Below, piece by piece: positions 10,982 through 20,502 of a DNA stretch of 64,000 bases. Every line of letters begins with the position of its first letter. Position 1 is the stretch's first letter. The stretch is from Oreohelix idahoensis (lineage: Eukaryota > Mollusca > Gastropoda > Stylommatophora > Oreohelicidae). The notes under the pieces are model-generated. The model saw only the letters and a program-made list of their open reading frames with translations. It was not told where the DNA came from and searched no databases. Position numbers and translations under genes: made by a program. The stretch is taken from NCBI GenBank assembly GCA_024509875.1, contig JAMPIV010000284.1:62001-126000 (forward strand). The letters are read 5' to 3'.

Positions 10982-12266
10982 GGTGATCTGGTCCATGCTC
11001 TTTGGGCATGCGCGGGGTCTTAGCGGCAAAAGCCGAGAGACCGATATTCAGAGAGTGCGTACCTGTGGCTTAGAACGGATGTCCCGATCCGTAGATTCCT
11101 CTCTGCCAAGTTTTCGATAGGGAGTGGAAATTCTGGGAATGGCCGTTTGGCATTCTTCCGTCCCTGAGTGTTTTCTTTATGCCAGTATTGGCTGTATTGT
11201 GTTACTTAAGAGTGTCAGGATTCTTTAAAAAAAGGTAACTGAAAACGCTTTTCGATCTTTTCGTCTCGTTTAGATCTTACAGGTACATGTATCGCTGATG
11301 GCGGCATAGTGAGCGAAGCTCACAAGATGTTATTATACTGTACTCCAGTATGACTTCATATCTACAAGACTAGGTCTAGTTGACCTGTTAATCACATAAG
11401 CCTAGGAATCATCTTTATGGATCCGCAATGCAGGCGGAATATGATTGGGCAGAAAATATATATTCAATCTCAGGAGCCTGTGTGAACTGAGAGTGACCTG
11501 TTTATCGAGGCCCGCGACCTGCGGCCTGATTTCGTTGTCACCATATCTATTCTTCACCAGAATGAAGTATCTGGCATGTGAGGCCAGTCTGAAGTCTTTT
11601 TGCTAATTGTAGGACAATGGCATTGACTTTGTTTATATTGATGATATCGCCCGTACTAGCAATATATTTGCTAGGGCTTACCTGACGGGGCTCAGTCAGG
11701 GGTTAGAGCTATTGCATAAACTGTAAACACTGATAAAGACATTGTTACATGTCTAGGATCTGTGATGGTTGAAGCAGACCTTTGTAACTACACATATTAT
11801 GTACCCGATTGTATACTATTGACTGTTTCGTTCATCATCATCGTATTATCGTACGTCACAAATAAATATTGTAAACGTCAACAGCATTCCCTACTTCACT
11901 GACTTCTACTTGTGGTTGTGTGAGTTAATGTGAAGACGTCCAAGAGCCTATATGGCCTTCGTGTTATCAGCAATGTTATCTACACACTTACACCATCAAC
12001 CATATTGTCATACAAGTATTACACGTCTGAATCTGCAGGAATACTGACATTATGTATGTGTCTACTAAACCCTGGCGACACCTCACGCTAGTGACCTAGA
12101 TTCCTTGCTACTATTTGGTACTGCCCAGGACAACATGACACGCTCAACGTACTACCATTCATAACACAGAAAACAGTACGTTACATCAGTACATTTACAC
12201 TGAGCAACCTTATACATCTCCAGTATTCGTGCAATCCAACTTTACTTCTACTGTCAAACACACTTC
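10982..12266. other. 1.3-kb unidentified insert replacing the LINE RT core
   Basis: Family A homology stops abruptly at about 10,981 and resumes at about 12,267. The intervening DNA starts tgtgggtgatctgg and ends cacacttcaaca, so it has TGT...ACA termini and no long open frame. That would suit a solo LTR, but about 500 bp of family A sequence (from the GDILS block to the KSQIQTS block) is also missing and no target duplication is seen. One stretch (minus no, plus yes) reads DFVYIDDIARTSNIFARAY, which is not enough to assign a function. Confidence 0.45.
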
Positions 12267-12529
12267 AACAGTGACAGGATATCACCTTGTCTTACACCAG
12301 TGGTGGTCCTGCATTATTCTGACTTATGGTTTGCTGTCCTCACATAATTTCTGCAAGACTTGTAGAAGCTCTGTATAGCATGAATCAGAGGTGTTGGAAT
12401 GTTCTTCCTTGCCAAACAGTCCCAGAGTTTGTTCCAGGGGACCTTGTCAAATGCCTTTTCCAGATCTAAGAAGCAAAGATGGATCTCACGCTTATACTCA
12501 AGAGCCTTTTCCCTCAACTGTCTTTTTCT
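12267..12529 (-). pseudogene. LINE family A RT fingers/palm fragment
   Basis: The minus frame reads REKALEYKREIHLCFLDLEK then AFDKVP and LW, the first catalytic Asp motif of LINE RT, and continues to TTTGVRQGDILS. It is the only family A copy here with the A motif. The adjoining FADD motif is lost at the 12,267 breakpoint. Upstream it is separated by the SINE from its natural continuation (FTLRDLK) at 12,805. Confidence 0.85.
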
Positions 12530-12800
12530 TCTTCTTCTTCGTTCGTCCTGAAAAGGACGGTGGTTGCGTTGTGTCTGTTTACGCCTAAGCTGTGATATCT
12601 GCACCTTTCGGTCGACACATCCGACTTCTGCACGGCATTTTTTAGGACCGGGTTTGCCTTCCCATTGTGATCCACACTCACTCAGCCAGCCTGCACTACT
12701 GCAGACTGTTTCCAGGACCACCACGTGGAGGTGGAGTGCGGTCTTGACCAGCTCTGGTTCGCTGGTCCTGACGCAGGCAGTCAAGCTATGAGTCGCTGAC
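12530..12800 (-). mobile_element. SINE-like retroposon with (GAA)n tail, copy 1
   Basis: About 270 bp that recurs in the opposite orientation at 29,640-29,931 with high similarity. Shared stretches include tgcacctttcggycgacaca, acggcattttttrggaccgg and gaccagctctggttcgctg. The (cttctt)n end at 12,525-12,540 is the retroposon tail read in reverse. It sits inside the family A RT frame, so it inserted after the LINE. I see no convincing tRNA-type A and B boxes, so the SINE class is unassigned. Confidence 0.7.
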
Positions 12801-12804
12801 TGCA

Positions 12805-13690
12805 TACACTATTGCTGCATCTTGAGGTCCCTGAGTGTGAAGATTAGATCTTGAGTTCTTCAATTTGCTTGGAAGCCACACTTGACCTCATCCATTTGTG
12901 GCTCAGTTAGGCGTCTGAGTCTCTGCTCCAGTATTTTTGTTATTGTTTTCCCCTTCTGTGTCAGTGGTTATTATTTCTGATGCTTGACCTTGCTCGCCAT
13001 CCAGGAGCTCTGAAAAATATTCTTTCCATTACTTCTTTTGGGGCAGTAAGCAATTTGCCTTGCTTGTCCTTTATAAATTTAAGAGGGCACTGTTTTTCCT
13101 TCCTCATATTCTTTAGGGTCTTATAGAACAATTTCTGGTTTTCTTGCGCATTGCTTTCTAGCTTTTCTCCAAATTTTTCCCAGGACTTCTGTTTTGCTGC
13201 TAGCACCTTGTTCTTTGCTTCTGTTCTGAGTATCATATATTCTCTGTATTTCTCTGTATTTTTCCCAGCCTTGTTTCTTCTTTTATTTTTCCTTTAAGTC
13301 ATTGTTTCCATGCCTTTTTCTTCTCCCTCGAACTTTTCACATCTTTAACAGCTGTCTTTCATCCTTGAATTTCGCCAAGGTTCCAGGTCATCAGGTTGTT
13401 GTTCTGTTTTTCTCAGTGCTGTAGCAATAAGCCCCTGGTATCTGGCTCTCTCAGCTTGTAGGTCTTAATGCTTGTTTCCCCTGTTCGTTTACTTAGCTTC
13501 TTGCATGATGTTAGGCAGTTCCTAGGCCGAGTAACTCTTTCAGTTGTTCTTTTAATTGTTAACAAGTAGTGATCACTTTCAATCTCTGGCCCCCTCCACA
13601 CTCTAGAATCCCGGAAATACTTGAAAAAACTCTTCCTACCTATGGCATAGTTGATCACTGACTTCTCATTCTTTGTTGGTTCAGAGCTAG
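12805..13690 (-). pseudogene. LINE family A linker and endonuclease C-terminal part
   Basis: From 13,690 downward: EKSVINYAIGRKSFFKYFRD, RVWRGPEIESDHYLLTIKRT (the S-D-H catalytic motif of APE-type endonuclease), a basic linker, then KTEAKNK-like linker (13,236-12,961, RTEAKNKVLAAKQKSWEKFG) and LEQRLRRLTEPQMDEVKCGF leading into RT. Several frameshifts and stops break it. The mariner at 13,697 separates this from the endonuclease N-terminal part. Confidence 0.8.
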
Positions 13691-13696
13691 TGTATA

Positions 13697-14255
13697 CGAG
13701 GGGCGGTCGAAAAGTTTTGCAGTTTACTAAGAAAGTGTTAAGACAGGCGGGATTGCTGTGTATCGTTGTAAAGACACACTATTGGTTTACATTTCCCGCG
13801 CGTACATGGCGCGCGCGGGGTGCCGTGTGAAAGAGAAATTGGCGGGAAACTGGTTCAGATGTGTATGAAGCGGTGTCATGGACAAAATGCGCCGGCTCAT
13901 GCAGCTCATGGCTCCATCGTCCTTGCCCAGCAGTGCGGGTATGAAATCATCCCCCATCCACCATAATCACCGGACTTGGCACCGAGTGACTTCTTCCTGT
14001 TTCCAAACATGAAGAATCTGCTTCGTGGATGTCGTTTTTCTAACGACCAGGACTTGATTACTGAACTGGAGACGTGGTTCCGGGCCCAGACGGGGGTGTT
14101 CTACAATCAGGGCATCAGGAAGGTGAAGAAGAGATGGGAGAAGTGCATTGCCTTGCGGGGTGAATACATAGAGAAGGACTAAAGTTCACACCAATTTCCA
14201 GGTACGTGCCTTGACTCCTTCATACTAAAGTGCAAAACTTTTCGACCGCCCCTCG
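13697..14255 (+). mobile_element. mariner-family element, internally deleted
   Basis: Terminal inverted repeats start cgaggggcggtcgaaaagtt and match the other end (rev. aacttttcgaccgcccctcg) exactly over about 25 bp. They are flanked by TA at 13,695-13,696 and 14,256-14,257. Length is 559 bp versus about 1.3 kb for full mariners. The transposase C-terminus (13,870-14,181) reads QNAPAHAAHGSIVLAQQ, then PP-stop-SPDLAPSDFFLF, and ends RGEYIEKD. The N-terminal DNA-binding half is gone, the D of the usual HDNAP motif reads G (HGQNAP), and Tyr of PPYSPDLAPSD is a TAA stop. It inserted into the family A endonuclease region. Confidence 0.92.
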
Positions 14256-14257
14256 TA

Positions 14258-15025
14258 CATGTATGCGCTTATGGGGGAACTTTGTGTTTGTAATGATCAG
14301 ATTCTGCTCAGTGCAGAATCTAAGGAGTCGCTTTCCATTGTCATTAAGAGTATCTTCTCCATTTCTTCCGATAACTCCACCCCATCTAGCATGGTCATTT
14401 CCAAGTCTGGCATTGAAATCTCCGAGCAGGATTACTTCATTCAGGCAGTCGTCCACTGTCCTTTGAAGCAGCTTGAAGAATTCCTCCTTGACCTCTGCTC
14501 ACTCATCTTCATTCGGCCCATACACAATGACAAGGTTGACTATGGTTTCTCCTTCTTTTAGTTTTAGGACGATAATGCGTTCCGAGACAAAGTTCCATCC
14601 CTTGATACTACCCCTTTGGTTTTTGGCCACAATACAACCCACGCCCCTTTAGCTCTTTCAGATGTGGGGACACCACTGTAGAGCAGCGTGTTGCCATCGA
14701 GATCCATAACTCCTTGTCGTTTTTTTCTTTGTTTCTGTTAAAGCCAGGATTTCTAATTTAGCTTTCCTCATCTCTTCCACCAGCTCCTCTTCCTTCCCAT
14801 TTATACTTCTTGTGTTCCATGTTCCATAAGTCATAGCCCGTTCAGTTCGTCGCCCTTAGAATCAGTCAGGTTTTCTCTCTTATGTTTCTCGTAATCTGGT
14901 TCTTAAGACAAACAAGTGATTGGCCTGTTGTGCCTTTGCATGATGGAGGTGCTGCCTCCTTACGGCCTCCATGCAGGCCGCCCTCCTCCTTTTTCAGCCG
15001 GGCTTGGGACCAGCCTAGGCGGAGT
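14258..15025 (-). pseudogene. LINE family A endonuclease N-terminal part and 5' leader
   Basis: The minus strand from about 14,850 reads MTYGTWNTRS-like sequence then EELVEEMRKAKLEILALTET, IIVLKLKEGETIVNLVIVYG, PNEDE and [13 protein letters not shown] (14,437-14,400), the core motifs of APE-type LINE endonucleases (ExK/T, YxPN, GDFN). It then meets the mariner at [12 protein letters not shown]. The nuclease nicks chromosomal DNA for target-primed copying. Several stops break the frame. The 15,025 end is GC-rich leader and abuts the minisatellite. Confidence 0.8.
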
Positions 15026-15029
15026 TACA

Positions 15030-15218
15030 CACACACAATACAAATATAAACTACACACACACCAACAATTTAAATACCAAAAACACACACACCAATAATA
15101 TAAATATAAACAACACAAACACCAACAACACAAACACCAACAACACAAACATCGACAACAGAAACACCAACAACACAAACACCAACAACACAAACACCAA
15201 CAACACAAACACCAACAA
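15030..15218. repeat. 15-bp minisatellite (accaacaacacaaac), right part
   Basis: Continuation of the array at 9604-10,581 beyond the inserted family A LINE. Perfect 15-bp units lie at 15,110-15,218, with looser aatataaatac variants before. Its right end touches the GPCR exon border. Confidence 0.9.
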
Positions 15219-15511
15219 CTGGCGAGATGTATAAAAACAGCTAAACAGAAAATGTTGACGGTAACAACAGAACAGATTTTCAAAAAACTCCCTGACCCTG
15301 CCTCGAAGACAATGGCGTAGGGGAGAACAACCACACAGATGACGATGTCCACTTTTGATATTCGTCGCAAGTAGACGGCATCCCTGGTGTAGTACACAAA
15401 TGACGAAGGGCGTCCGAAAAAGAAAATAAAGCAGGCGTTTCCGATAAGTCCGATGATGATGCAGGTGATGGCGACGGGCATGAAGACTGTGATATTTTTG
15501 GAGTTCACAAA
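15219..15511 (-). CDS. class A GPCR exon (TM1 to TM3), partial host gene
   Basis: A minus-strand open segment of about 97 codons, preceded by an acceptor-like ...ctacttgcag at 15,512. It encodes three hydrophobic helices. The first contains CIIIGLIGNACFIFFF (the TM1 G-x-x-x-N signature), the second SKVDIVICVVVLPYAIVFEA (TM2 with the conserved Asp), the third starts FLKICSVVTVNIFCLAVF (TM3 with the disulphide Cys). These fit rhodopsin-like receptors, which sense ligands at the plasma membrane. The reading runs into the minisatellite after FIHLAS, where the exon presumably ends; no strong donor is clear. Other exons are not in view, so it could be an active gene or a stranded exon. Confidence 0.6.
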
Positions 15512-15564
15512 CTGCAAGTAGTTCTCAAAGAACTAAATGAAAAGATCAAACCAAGGTTATTGCA

Positions 15565-16545
15565 GCTTTACCATGTAACTTTACCATGCAACATTACCAT
15601 GCAGCTGTACCGTGCAGCTTTACCATGCAACTGTCAATTCAATATCCTTTAGCTCCCCAAGGAGCATAGGCCTTCAACAAACACATGCCAAGTCTTCCTG
15701 TCCTGTGCCATCAGCTCAAGTTCTTTCCATGTTTTCCCCATCATTTTCACCTGTTTCCAGTTCTCTTCTCCGTGTGTTTTTTGTTCTATCTCTGCCTTTC
15801 TTTATCTGTGGATTCCAGAACAAGGACTGCCTTGTAATGCTATCAACAGGTTTCCTCAATGTGTGTCCTATCCATCGCCAGCGTCTTCTTCTCAACTCTT
15901 GTTCCACTGGCACTTGTCTGGTTCTTGTCATCAATTCCACATTTGTGACCTTGTCATACCATTTCAGTCCTTCTATTCTTTTGTTGTTCTCCATGTCTCA
16001 GAGCCATACAATAGGACTGACTTCACATTTGAGTTGAAAATTCTTATTTTCTTGTTGGACTTGATTTCTCTTGTTCTCCATATGTTTCCCAATGCAATGA
16101 AAGCTCCTCTTGCTTTTTGTATTCTTATTTTGATATCACTGTCTGTCCCTCCAACTTTGTCTATATTACTTCCAAGATATGTGTACAATTCTACATCTTT
16201 TAGTGGTGTTTCTTCAAGTTCAACCTTGTTATTATTTCTTGCATTTATTCTCATAATCTTTGTCTTTTCCCTGTGTATTTTGTATGCAACTGTACCATGC
16301 AGTTTTACCAGAGAACTTTACCATGCGACATTACCATGCAGCTTTACCACACAACTTTACCATGCAGCTCTACCAAGCAACTTTACCAAGCAAATTTACC
16401 ATGCAACTTTACCATGCAGCTTTACCATGCAGCATTACCAGGCAACTTTACCATGCAGCTTTACCAGACAACATTACCATGCAACTTTACCAGACAACAT
16501 TACCATGCAGCATTACCTTGCAGCTGTACAATGAAACTTTACCAA
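15565..16545. repeat. 13-bp minisatellite (accatgcaacttt) split by a LINE
   Basis: Units accatgcagcttt / accatgcaacttt occupy 15,565-15,634 and 16,284-16,545. The gap is a family B LINE. Frames through it (QLYHAALP runs) are artefacts. Confidence 0.9.
15635..16283 (-). mobile_element. LINE family B, 5'-truncated copy
   Basis: Flanked by atgcaactgt at 15,625-15,634 and 16,284-16,293, which equals a minisatellite unit variant and so is only supportive. The minus frame runs MRINARNNNKVELEETPLKD, YTYLGSNIDKVGGTDSDIKI, NSNVKSVLLYGSETWRTTKE, then jumps over the TTTKKLQTFINGCL block to RIEGLKWYDKVTNVELMTRT and ends early near NMERT. A short deletion and a frame break make it dead. Confidence 0.85.
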
Positions 16546-16879
16546 GGTTCTGAGTTTCATCAGTATAAGAAACATAGTGATATCAAACAAGGTTCTGAGA
16601 AGTTCATGGCTTTTTTCCATAGCAAAAGCATCATTTCTTAAGAAAATACAATTTTCAAAGTCGAACTGAACTTGTATAGAATGTGTTCTGACAGTTCCTG
16701 TTGACTTATTTAGATTCTAAGATTATTTAATTATTGTAAAGTAGACTAATCCTAATTTTTTGTTTGTTTTATGTTTAGAATGAAAATTCTCTGGTTCTTC
16801 ACACTTTAAATAACAAATGTTTCTGGTCAGCTAACTGTAGTTTTTTCTTTTTTGTTTGGCGCGATATATTTAAACCGAT
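16546..16879. other. AT-rich spacer
   Basis: No coding, repeat or terminal-repeat signal that I can support. Confidence 0.5.
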
Positions 16880-17200
16880 CTGTTTAGCTTCCACATTTGT
16901 AATCTTGTCATACTTCAACCTTTTATTCTGAATGTGTTCCAGTCATCCACATTGGTGATCTTGTCAGTGGATCTCTGTATATTTGTCTGCTAATATTCTT
17001 AGGCAAAATATTGCCTCTCTTGTTCCGCTGTTCCGTCTAAAACCAAACTGCTCTTCTTGGATTTCACTGTCTACCTTACTTTTTATTCTTTCCTGTATGA
17101 TTTTGAGCAGTATTTTAATTGCATGACTCATCAGGCTGATTGTTCTGAAGTCTGAACATTCTGTTGAGTGCAGTAGGAGTAATCTTACTCAAGGGAATGT
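16880..17200 (-). pseudogene. non-LTR RT relic, N-terminal RT motifs
   Basis: The minus frame between about 17,150 and 16,975 reads LMSHAIKILLKIIQERIKSK, then EEQFGFRRNSGTREAIFCLR and LADKYTEIH. This matches the LINE RT block 'LxSHxxKIxLKIIxxRI...EEQFGFRxxxGTRxAI'. It then switches to a C-terminal WYDKITNV-like stretch, so the catalytic centre is deleted. It is not family A or B. Confidence 0.65.
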
Positions 17201-17619
17201 CCATCCCTAGTACACAAAGACTGAGACAGTAAGTGAGGCAGAGGAATCTAAAAAGATGAACGGCTCACAAAGCAGAACAGAAAACTGTGTGGCACACTAG
17301 AGGCGTGTCGAGCATAGATAAAGACAACGGCTAGCCACCGTGGAAGAGATTGGGGACCTTACCACATATGCCCTAAAGAATGTAATGAGGTAATTGTAAA
17401 TAGAGCAAATCAAAATGACCAATTTTGCATGTATGTTAAAAAAAAAACACAATGAAACAAACAAAAATGAGATAAAACAAAAGAAAACCAAACAAAAATA
17501 ATGGGGGTGGGGTGTGTGTGTAAAAGCCTGGTGTTTCCAGTTAGATACTTAATTGATTTTCACTTGCCATAAGTCATATTTATTGTAAGAACATCATCAG
17601 ACCTTCACCTTCCCAATTA
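17201..17619. other. non-coding spacer
   Basis: A-rich, with GT-rich ggggtggggtgtgtgtgt at about 17,503-17,520. No gene. Confidence 0.5.
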
Positions 17620-18546
17620 CTATATAATAACCGTTGCTCTTGTTAAATACTGTTTGACTATATTATGCAGTTTCCTAGGTCTGTCTATTCTTAACACGAC
17701 TTCTATATTTATAGGTAAACTTGATGACTTTAAATAATCTAATACTGGCATTTTCATTTGTTCACATCTCTTAAATTTTAGCAAGAAAAAATCTATATTA
17801 TTGTTTTGAAGACATCCTGCACAGTAAGGTTCTTCTATTCTGAAATAACCTTTTCCTAGCTGTAGTCTGAGAAGTTTCTTATTACTGGAAATTGTCAATT
17901 CCCTAGATATCTGACATTTTCTTGTTGGAGCCGTGGACATCTTATATGCATGTCTTCCTTTCAGATTTTTATCCCACTCTGCTTTCCAATAGTGTGTTAT
18001 TATTTTTGTATTTAAGCTTTTAATCTGTGATTTACTCATTTCTACATTTATTAGATTTTTATCAAATCTACCGTTCTTGGCTTCTTTATCTACCTTTTCA
18101 TTTCCCTCTATGCCAACATGTGAAGGTATTCAAGCTTTTAAGATTGAACATCCTCTATAATATAAGTATGTAGTAGCCAGAAATATCTCCTCTGCTATAT
18201 CAGGTCTACTGCATTCCTGTAAGTTTCTTAGTGCTTGAATAGTTGAAAGAGAGTCAGTTAAAACCGTTAGTTTCCTGGGAGGGTTATTAGAGAATATTTC
18301 TAGTGCTTTTAGTACTGCCATCATCTTTGCAGTGAAAATGGATGTATATTCCGTGATTCTATGCTCTTTTCCATACTGGAATATATTCCTATCCCTAATT
18401 TGCCCTAATTTGCCATCTTCACCGTTGGATCCATCTGTTATATGTATTATAATACCTAATATGCATATTTTAGATGTATTATAATACCCAAGCCACCTTG
18501 CAGAAATACTTAAGAAAGTAAATAATATAGAAAATATTAAAAACAC
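17620..18546 (-). pseudogene. non-LTR element C-terminal RNase H domain
   Basis: On the minus strand the first frame contains IIIHITDGSNGEDGKLGQIR, then TEYTSIFTAKMMAVLKALEI (E catalytic region) and LTVLTDSLSTIQALRNLQ (D region). After a TGA at about 18,138 it continues in frame as IPSHVGIEGNEKVDKEAKNG, the last RNase H motif, and then a C-terminal tail with a CAGC / C element (EEPYCAGCLQNN). The stop falls where family members carry Trp, so one point mutation separates the halves. The DGS, E, TDS and D motifs are all present, so the domain is unusually whole. RT is absent. Confidence 0.75.
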
Positions 18547-18813
18547 ATCTACGTAGACAATGTGATGGTGCGTGTCTACTGTCTAGTTTTCAACCGATGA
18601 ATTAGCCCCTGCCTAACGTATAAGCATAATTGTGATTGTCCCTATTTACAATGATTTGACAAATGTGATGCCACTTTCTCATATCGGCAGTTGTTCATAT
18701 TATTTGGAATTGAAAACAATATATATCCTAACTATAACCCATCAGAGGTTGAACGGGATATTTTTCTTCATTAATATAAAAAAAAAAGCCCCTGCCTGAC
18801 ACAATCTGCTCAC
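18547..18813. other. AT-rich sequence; intron side of exon below
   Basis: No coding signal. If the exon at 18,814-18,951 is real, this would be the start of its first intron. Confidence 0.4.
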
Positions 18814-18951
18814 CTCGATCTCTCTGTTTGGGAGACCTTTAAGTATGTCATCTATGCTATGACTGAATAGTTGTGCACACAATCGCAAGACTGCCAGGTC
18901 TAGCAGAAAGCACGCGAACAGGTAAAAACTACAATGTACTTTCTGGTTCAT
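18814..18951 (-). CDS. possible first coding exon of a secreted protein
   Basis: ATG at 18,951-18,949 opens 46 codons that end exactly at a strong donor (gag|gtgagc, intron from 18,813 down). The N-terminus has a short basic start (MNQKVHC) and a hydrophobic stretch (SFYLFACFLLDLAVLRLCA) typical of a signal peptide, then a polar LFSHSIDDILKGLPNREIE segment. The phase-0 donor plus signal peptide suggest a secreted peptide or protein such as a small hormone or effector precursor. No known family is recognised and no second exon is identified. Chance is possible. Confidence 0.4.
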
Positions 18952-19254
18952 TTCACATACAAGAATTTCATATTTATGTTTTTTTTAAAAATAATTTAAA
19001 TAGTCACAGCATCAAAAGTCAAAGATACTTTCCCCTTTACAGCCTCAGGGGTACATGGTTTTGTCTTTCTTTAGAAACTACTATACATAAAAATACATTA
19101 AGTTACGATCATTCATAGTAAACCCGCCATATTGTTTCCTGTGATTTAAAAATTAGGACTTCAATTTTGAAACAAATTGTAAAAAAAAAAGGAATTCGAT
19201 TGTAATGTTGTAAATATGAAAATGTTTCGCCTTATTTTTTAGGTACTATGTACG
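18952..19254. other. AT-rich, promoter side of 18.9-kb exon and leader of the LINE below
   Basis: Nothing coding. A tttttaggt acceptor-like stretch precedes the LINE frame at 19,240. Confidence 0.4.
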
Positions 19255-20475
19255 ATGTTAGAAAGACTTAAATTGCATGCTGACGAAAAGATCAGAGAAG
19301 AACAAGCGGGTTTCAGGCCGAAACGATCATGTATTGATCAAATATTCATACTAAGAACAATTATAGAAGAATCAGTGGAAATGCAATCGCCACTTATTAT
19401 CACCTTCGTCGATTTTCAAAAAGCCTTTGATAGTCTACACCGCCCATCATTGTGGAAGATACTTACAATCTATGGTTTTCCAACAAAATATGTGAATATA
19501 ATCAAAGCGCTATATGACAATGCAAGATGTTGTGTTAGAACAAATAAAGGGAATACAGAATGGTTTACAGTAGAAACAGGGGTGAAACAAGGCTGTATTA
19601 TGTCATCACTACTTTTTGGAATAGCTATTGATTGGGTTATGAGAAACTATACCCACAATGAACAATTAGGTATAAAATGGACAAATGGAAAATTCCTGGG
19701 GGACCTGGATTTCGCAGATGATTTGGCAACACCCAGACAATCCCAAGAAGCAGTAAATAATTTGTGTCATCTTTCGGTTGAAATAGGTCTCCAAATAAAT
19801 GCCTCTAAAACTAAAGTTATGAACTTTTCTAACGAGACCTTTAATATCATCCTGAACGGGGAAAAACTACAGAAAGTTAAAAGTTTCAATTATTTAGGCA
19901 GTAGAATGACTCATGATGATGACACAACAAGAGAAATTCATACTAGAATTGCTTTGGCAGCTAGCGCCTTCAATAGATTATCTAACATTTGGAAATTACG
20001 ATCATTGAATATACATACCAAGCTTCGTCTGTTTAATTCAAATGTTTTCTCAGTGTTAACATACGGCTGTGAGAGTTGGAAAATAACAAAATCATTGGAG
20101 AACAAGCTGAATACATTCGAGAACAAATGTCTTAGAAAACTCATGAACATCAGTTGGAAAGAATTCAAGACTAATCGACAAATAAGAGAAGACTCTAGGC
20201 AGAAATATGTCTCCGACTATATAAGGAAAAGACGATGGTCATATATTGGTCATGTCCTACGAATGCAAAACAACAGAATACCATTGCAGGCGCTCACTTG
20301 GGTTCCTGAGGGTAAGAGGAAAAAAGGAAGACCAAAAGAAACACTCAGAAGAACAATAATAAGAGAAGGAAGAACGTTGGGATTAAACAATGTGCAAGAG
20401 CTAAGAGGAGTGGCGTCACAACGTACAACCTGGAGAGCACTGGTTTCTGCCTTATGCGCCCTGTTTGGTGCTTAA
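19255..20475 (+). CDS. non-LTR retrotransposon reverse transcriptase, open 406 codons, 5'-truncated
   Basis: One unbroken frame from an internal ATG to TAA. Order: EEQAGFRPKRSCIDQI (about residues 15-30), FVDFQKAFDSLHRPSLW (motif A Asp, about 51-67), TGVKQGCIMSSLLF (about 109-121), DFADDLA (catalytic motif C, about 152-158), FNYLGSRM, SVLTYGCESWKIT, RKRRWSYIGHVLRMQ, and a GRPKETLRR tail. All visible catalytic residues are intact. It lacks endonuclease and any upstream RT N-terminus, so it is a 5'-truncated LINE copy, likely young because no stop has arisen in 1.2 kb. It is unlike families A-C in detail. The 3' end is a ttattattatt tail at 20,480, next to the Tigger. Confidence 0.85.
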   Translation: MLERLKLHADEKIREEQAGFRPKRSCIDQIFILRTIIEESVEMQSPLIITFVDFQKAFDSLHRPSLWKILTIYGFPTKYVNIIKALYDNARCCVRTNKGNTEWFTVETGVKQGCIMSSLLFGIAIDWVMRNYTHNEQLGIKWTNGKFLGDLDFADDLATPRQSQEAVNNLCHLSVEIGLQINASKTKVMNFSNETFNIILNGEKLQKVKSFNYLGSRMTHDDDTTREIHTRIALAASAFNRLSNIWKLRSLNIHTKLRLFNSNVFSVLTYGCESWKITKSLENKLNTFENKCLRKLMNISWKEFKTNRQIREDSRQKYVSDYIRKRRWSYIGHVLRMQNNRIPLQALTWVPEGKRKKGRPKETLRRTIIREGRTLGLNNVQELRGVASQRTTWRALVSALCALFGA

Positions 20476-20502
20476 AGAATTTATTATTATTAATTAAAAT
20501 TA

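Larger units (their letters stand above)
10582..15025 (-). mobile_element. LINE family A, near full span, carrying three nested inserts
   Basis: Read from 15,025 down to 10,582: a 5' leader, APE-type endonuclease, linker, RT and C-terminal tail, with an AAGT repeat end at 10,582-10,596. Both outer flanks are the same accaacaacacaaac / acacac minisatellite, so the element inserted into it. Inside are a mariner (13,697-14,255), a SINE (12,530-12,800) and an unidentified block (10,982-12,266) that sits where the RT catalytic core should be. This is the most complete family A copy here, but it is inactive. Confidence 0.8.

Noticed and set aside
13976..14182. Small independent gene
   Set aside because: It is the C-terminal end of the mariner transposase within the TIR-bounded element.
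14960..15218. Extension of the GPCR frame through Cys-Trp-Leu repeats
   Set aside because: It is the 15-bp minisatellite read in frame; the exon must end near 15,219.
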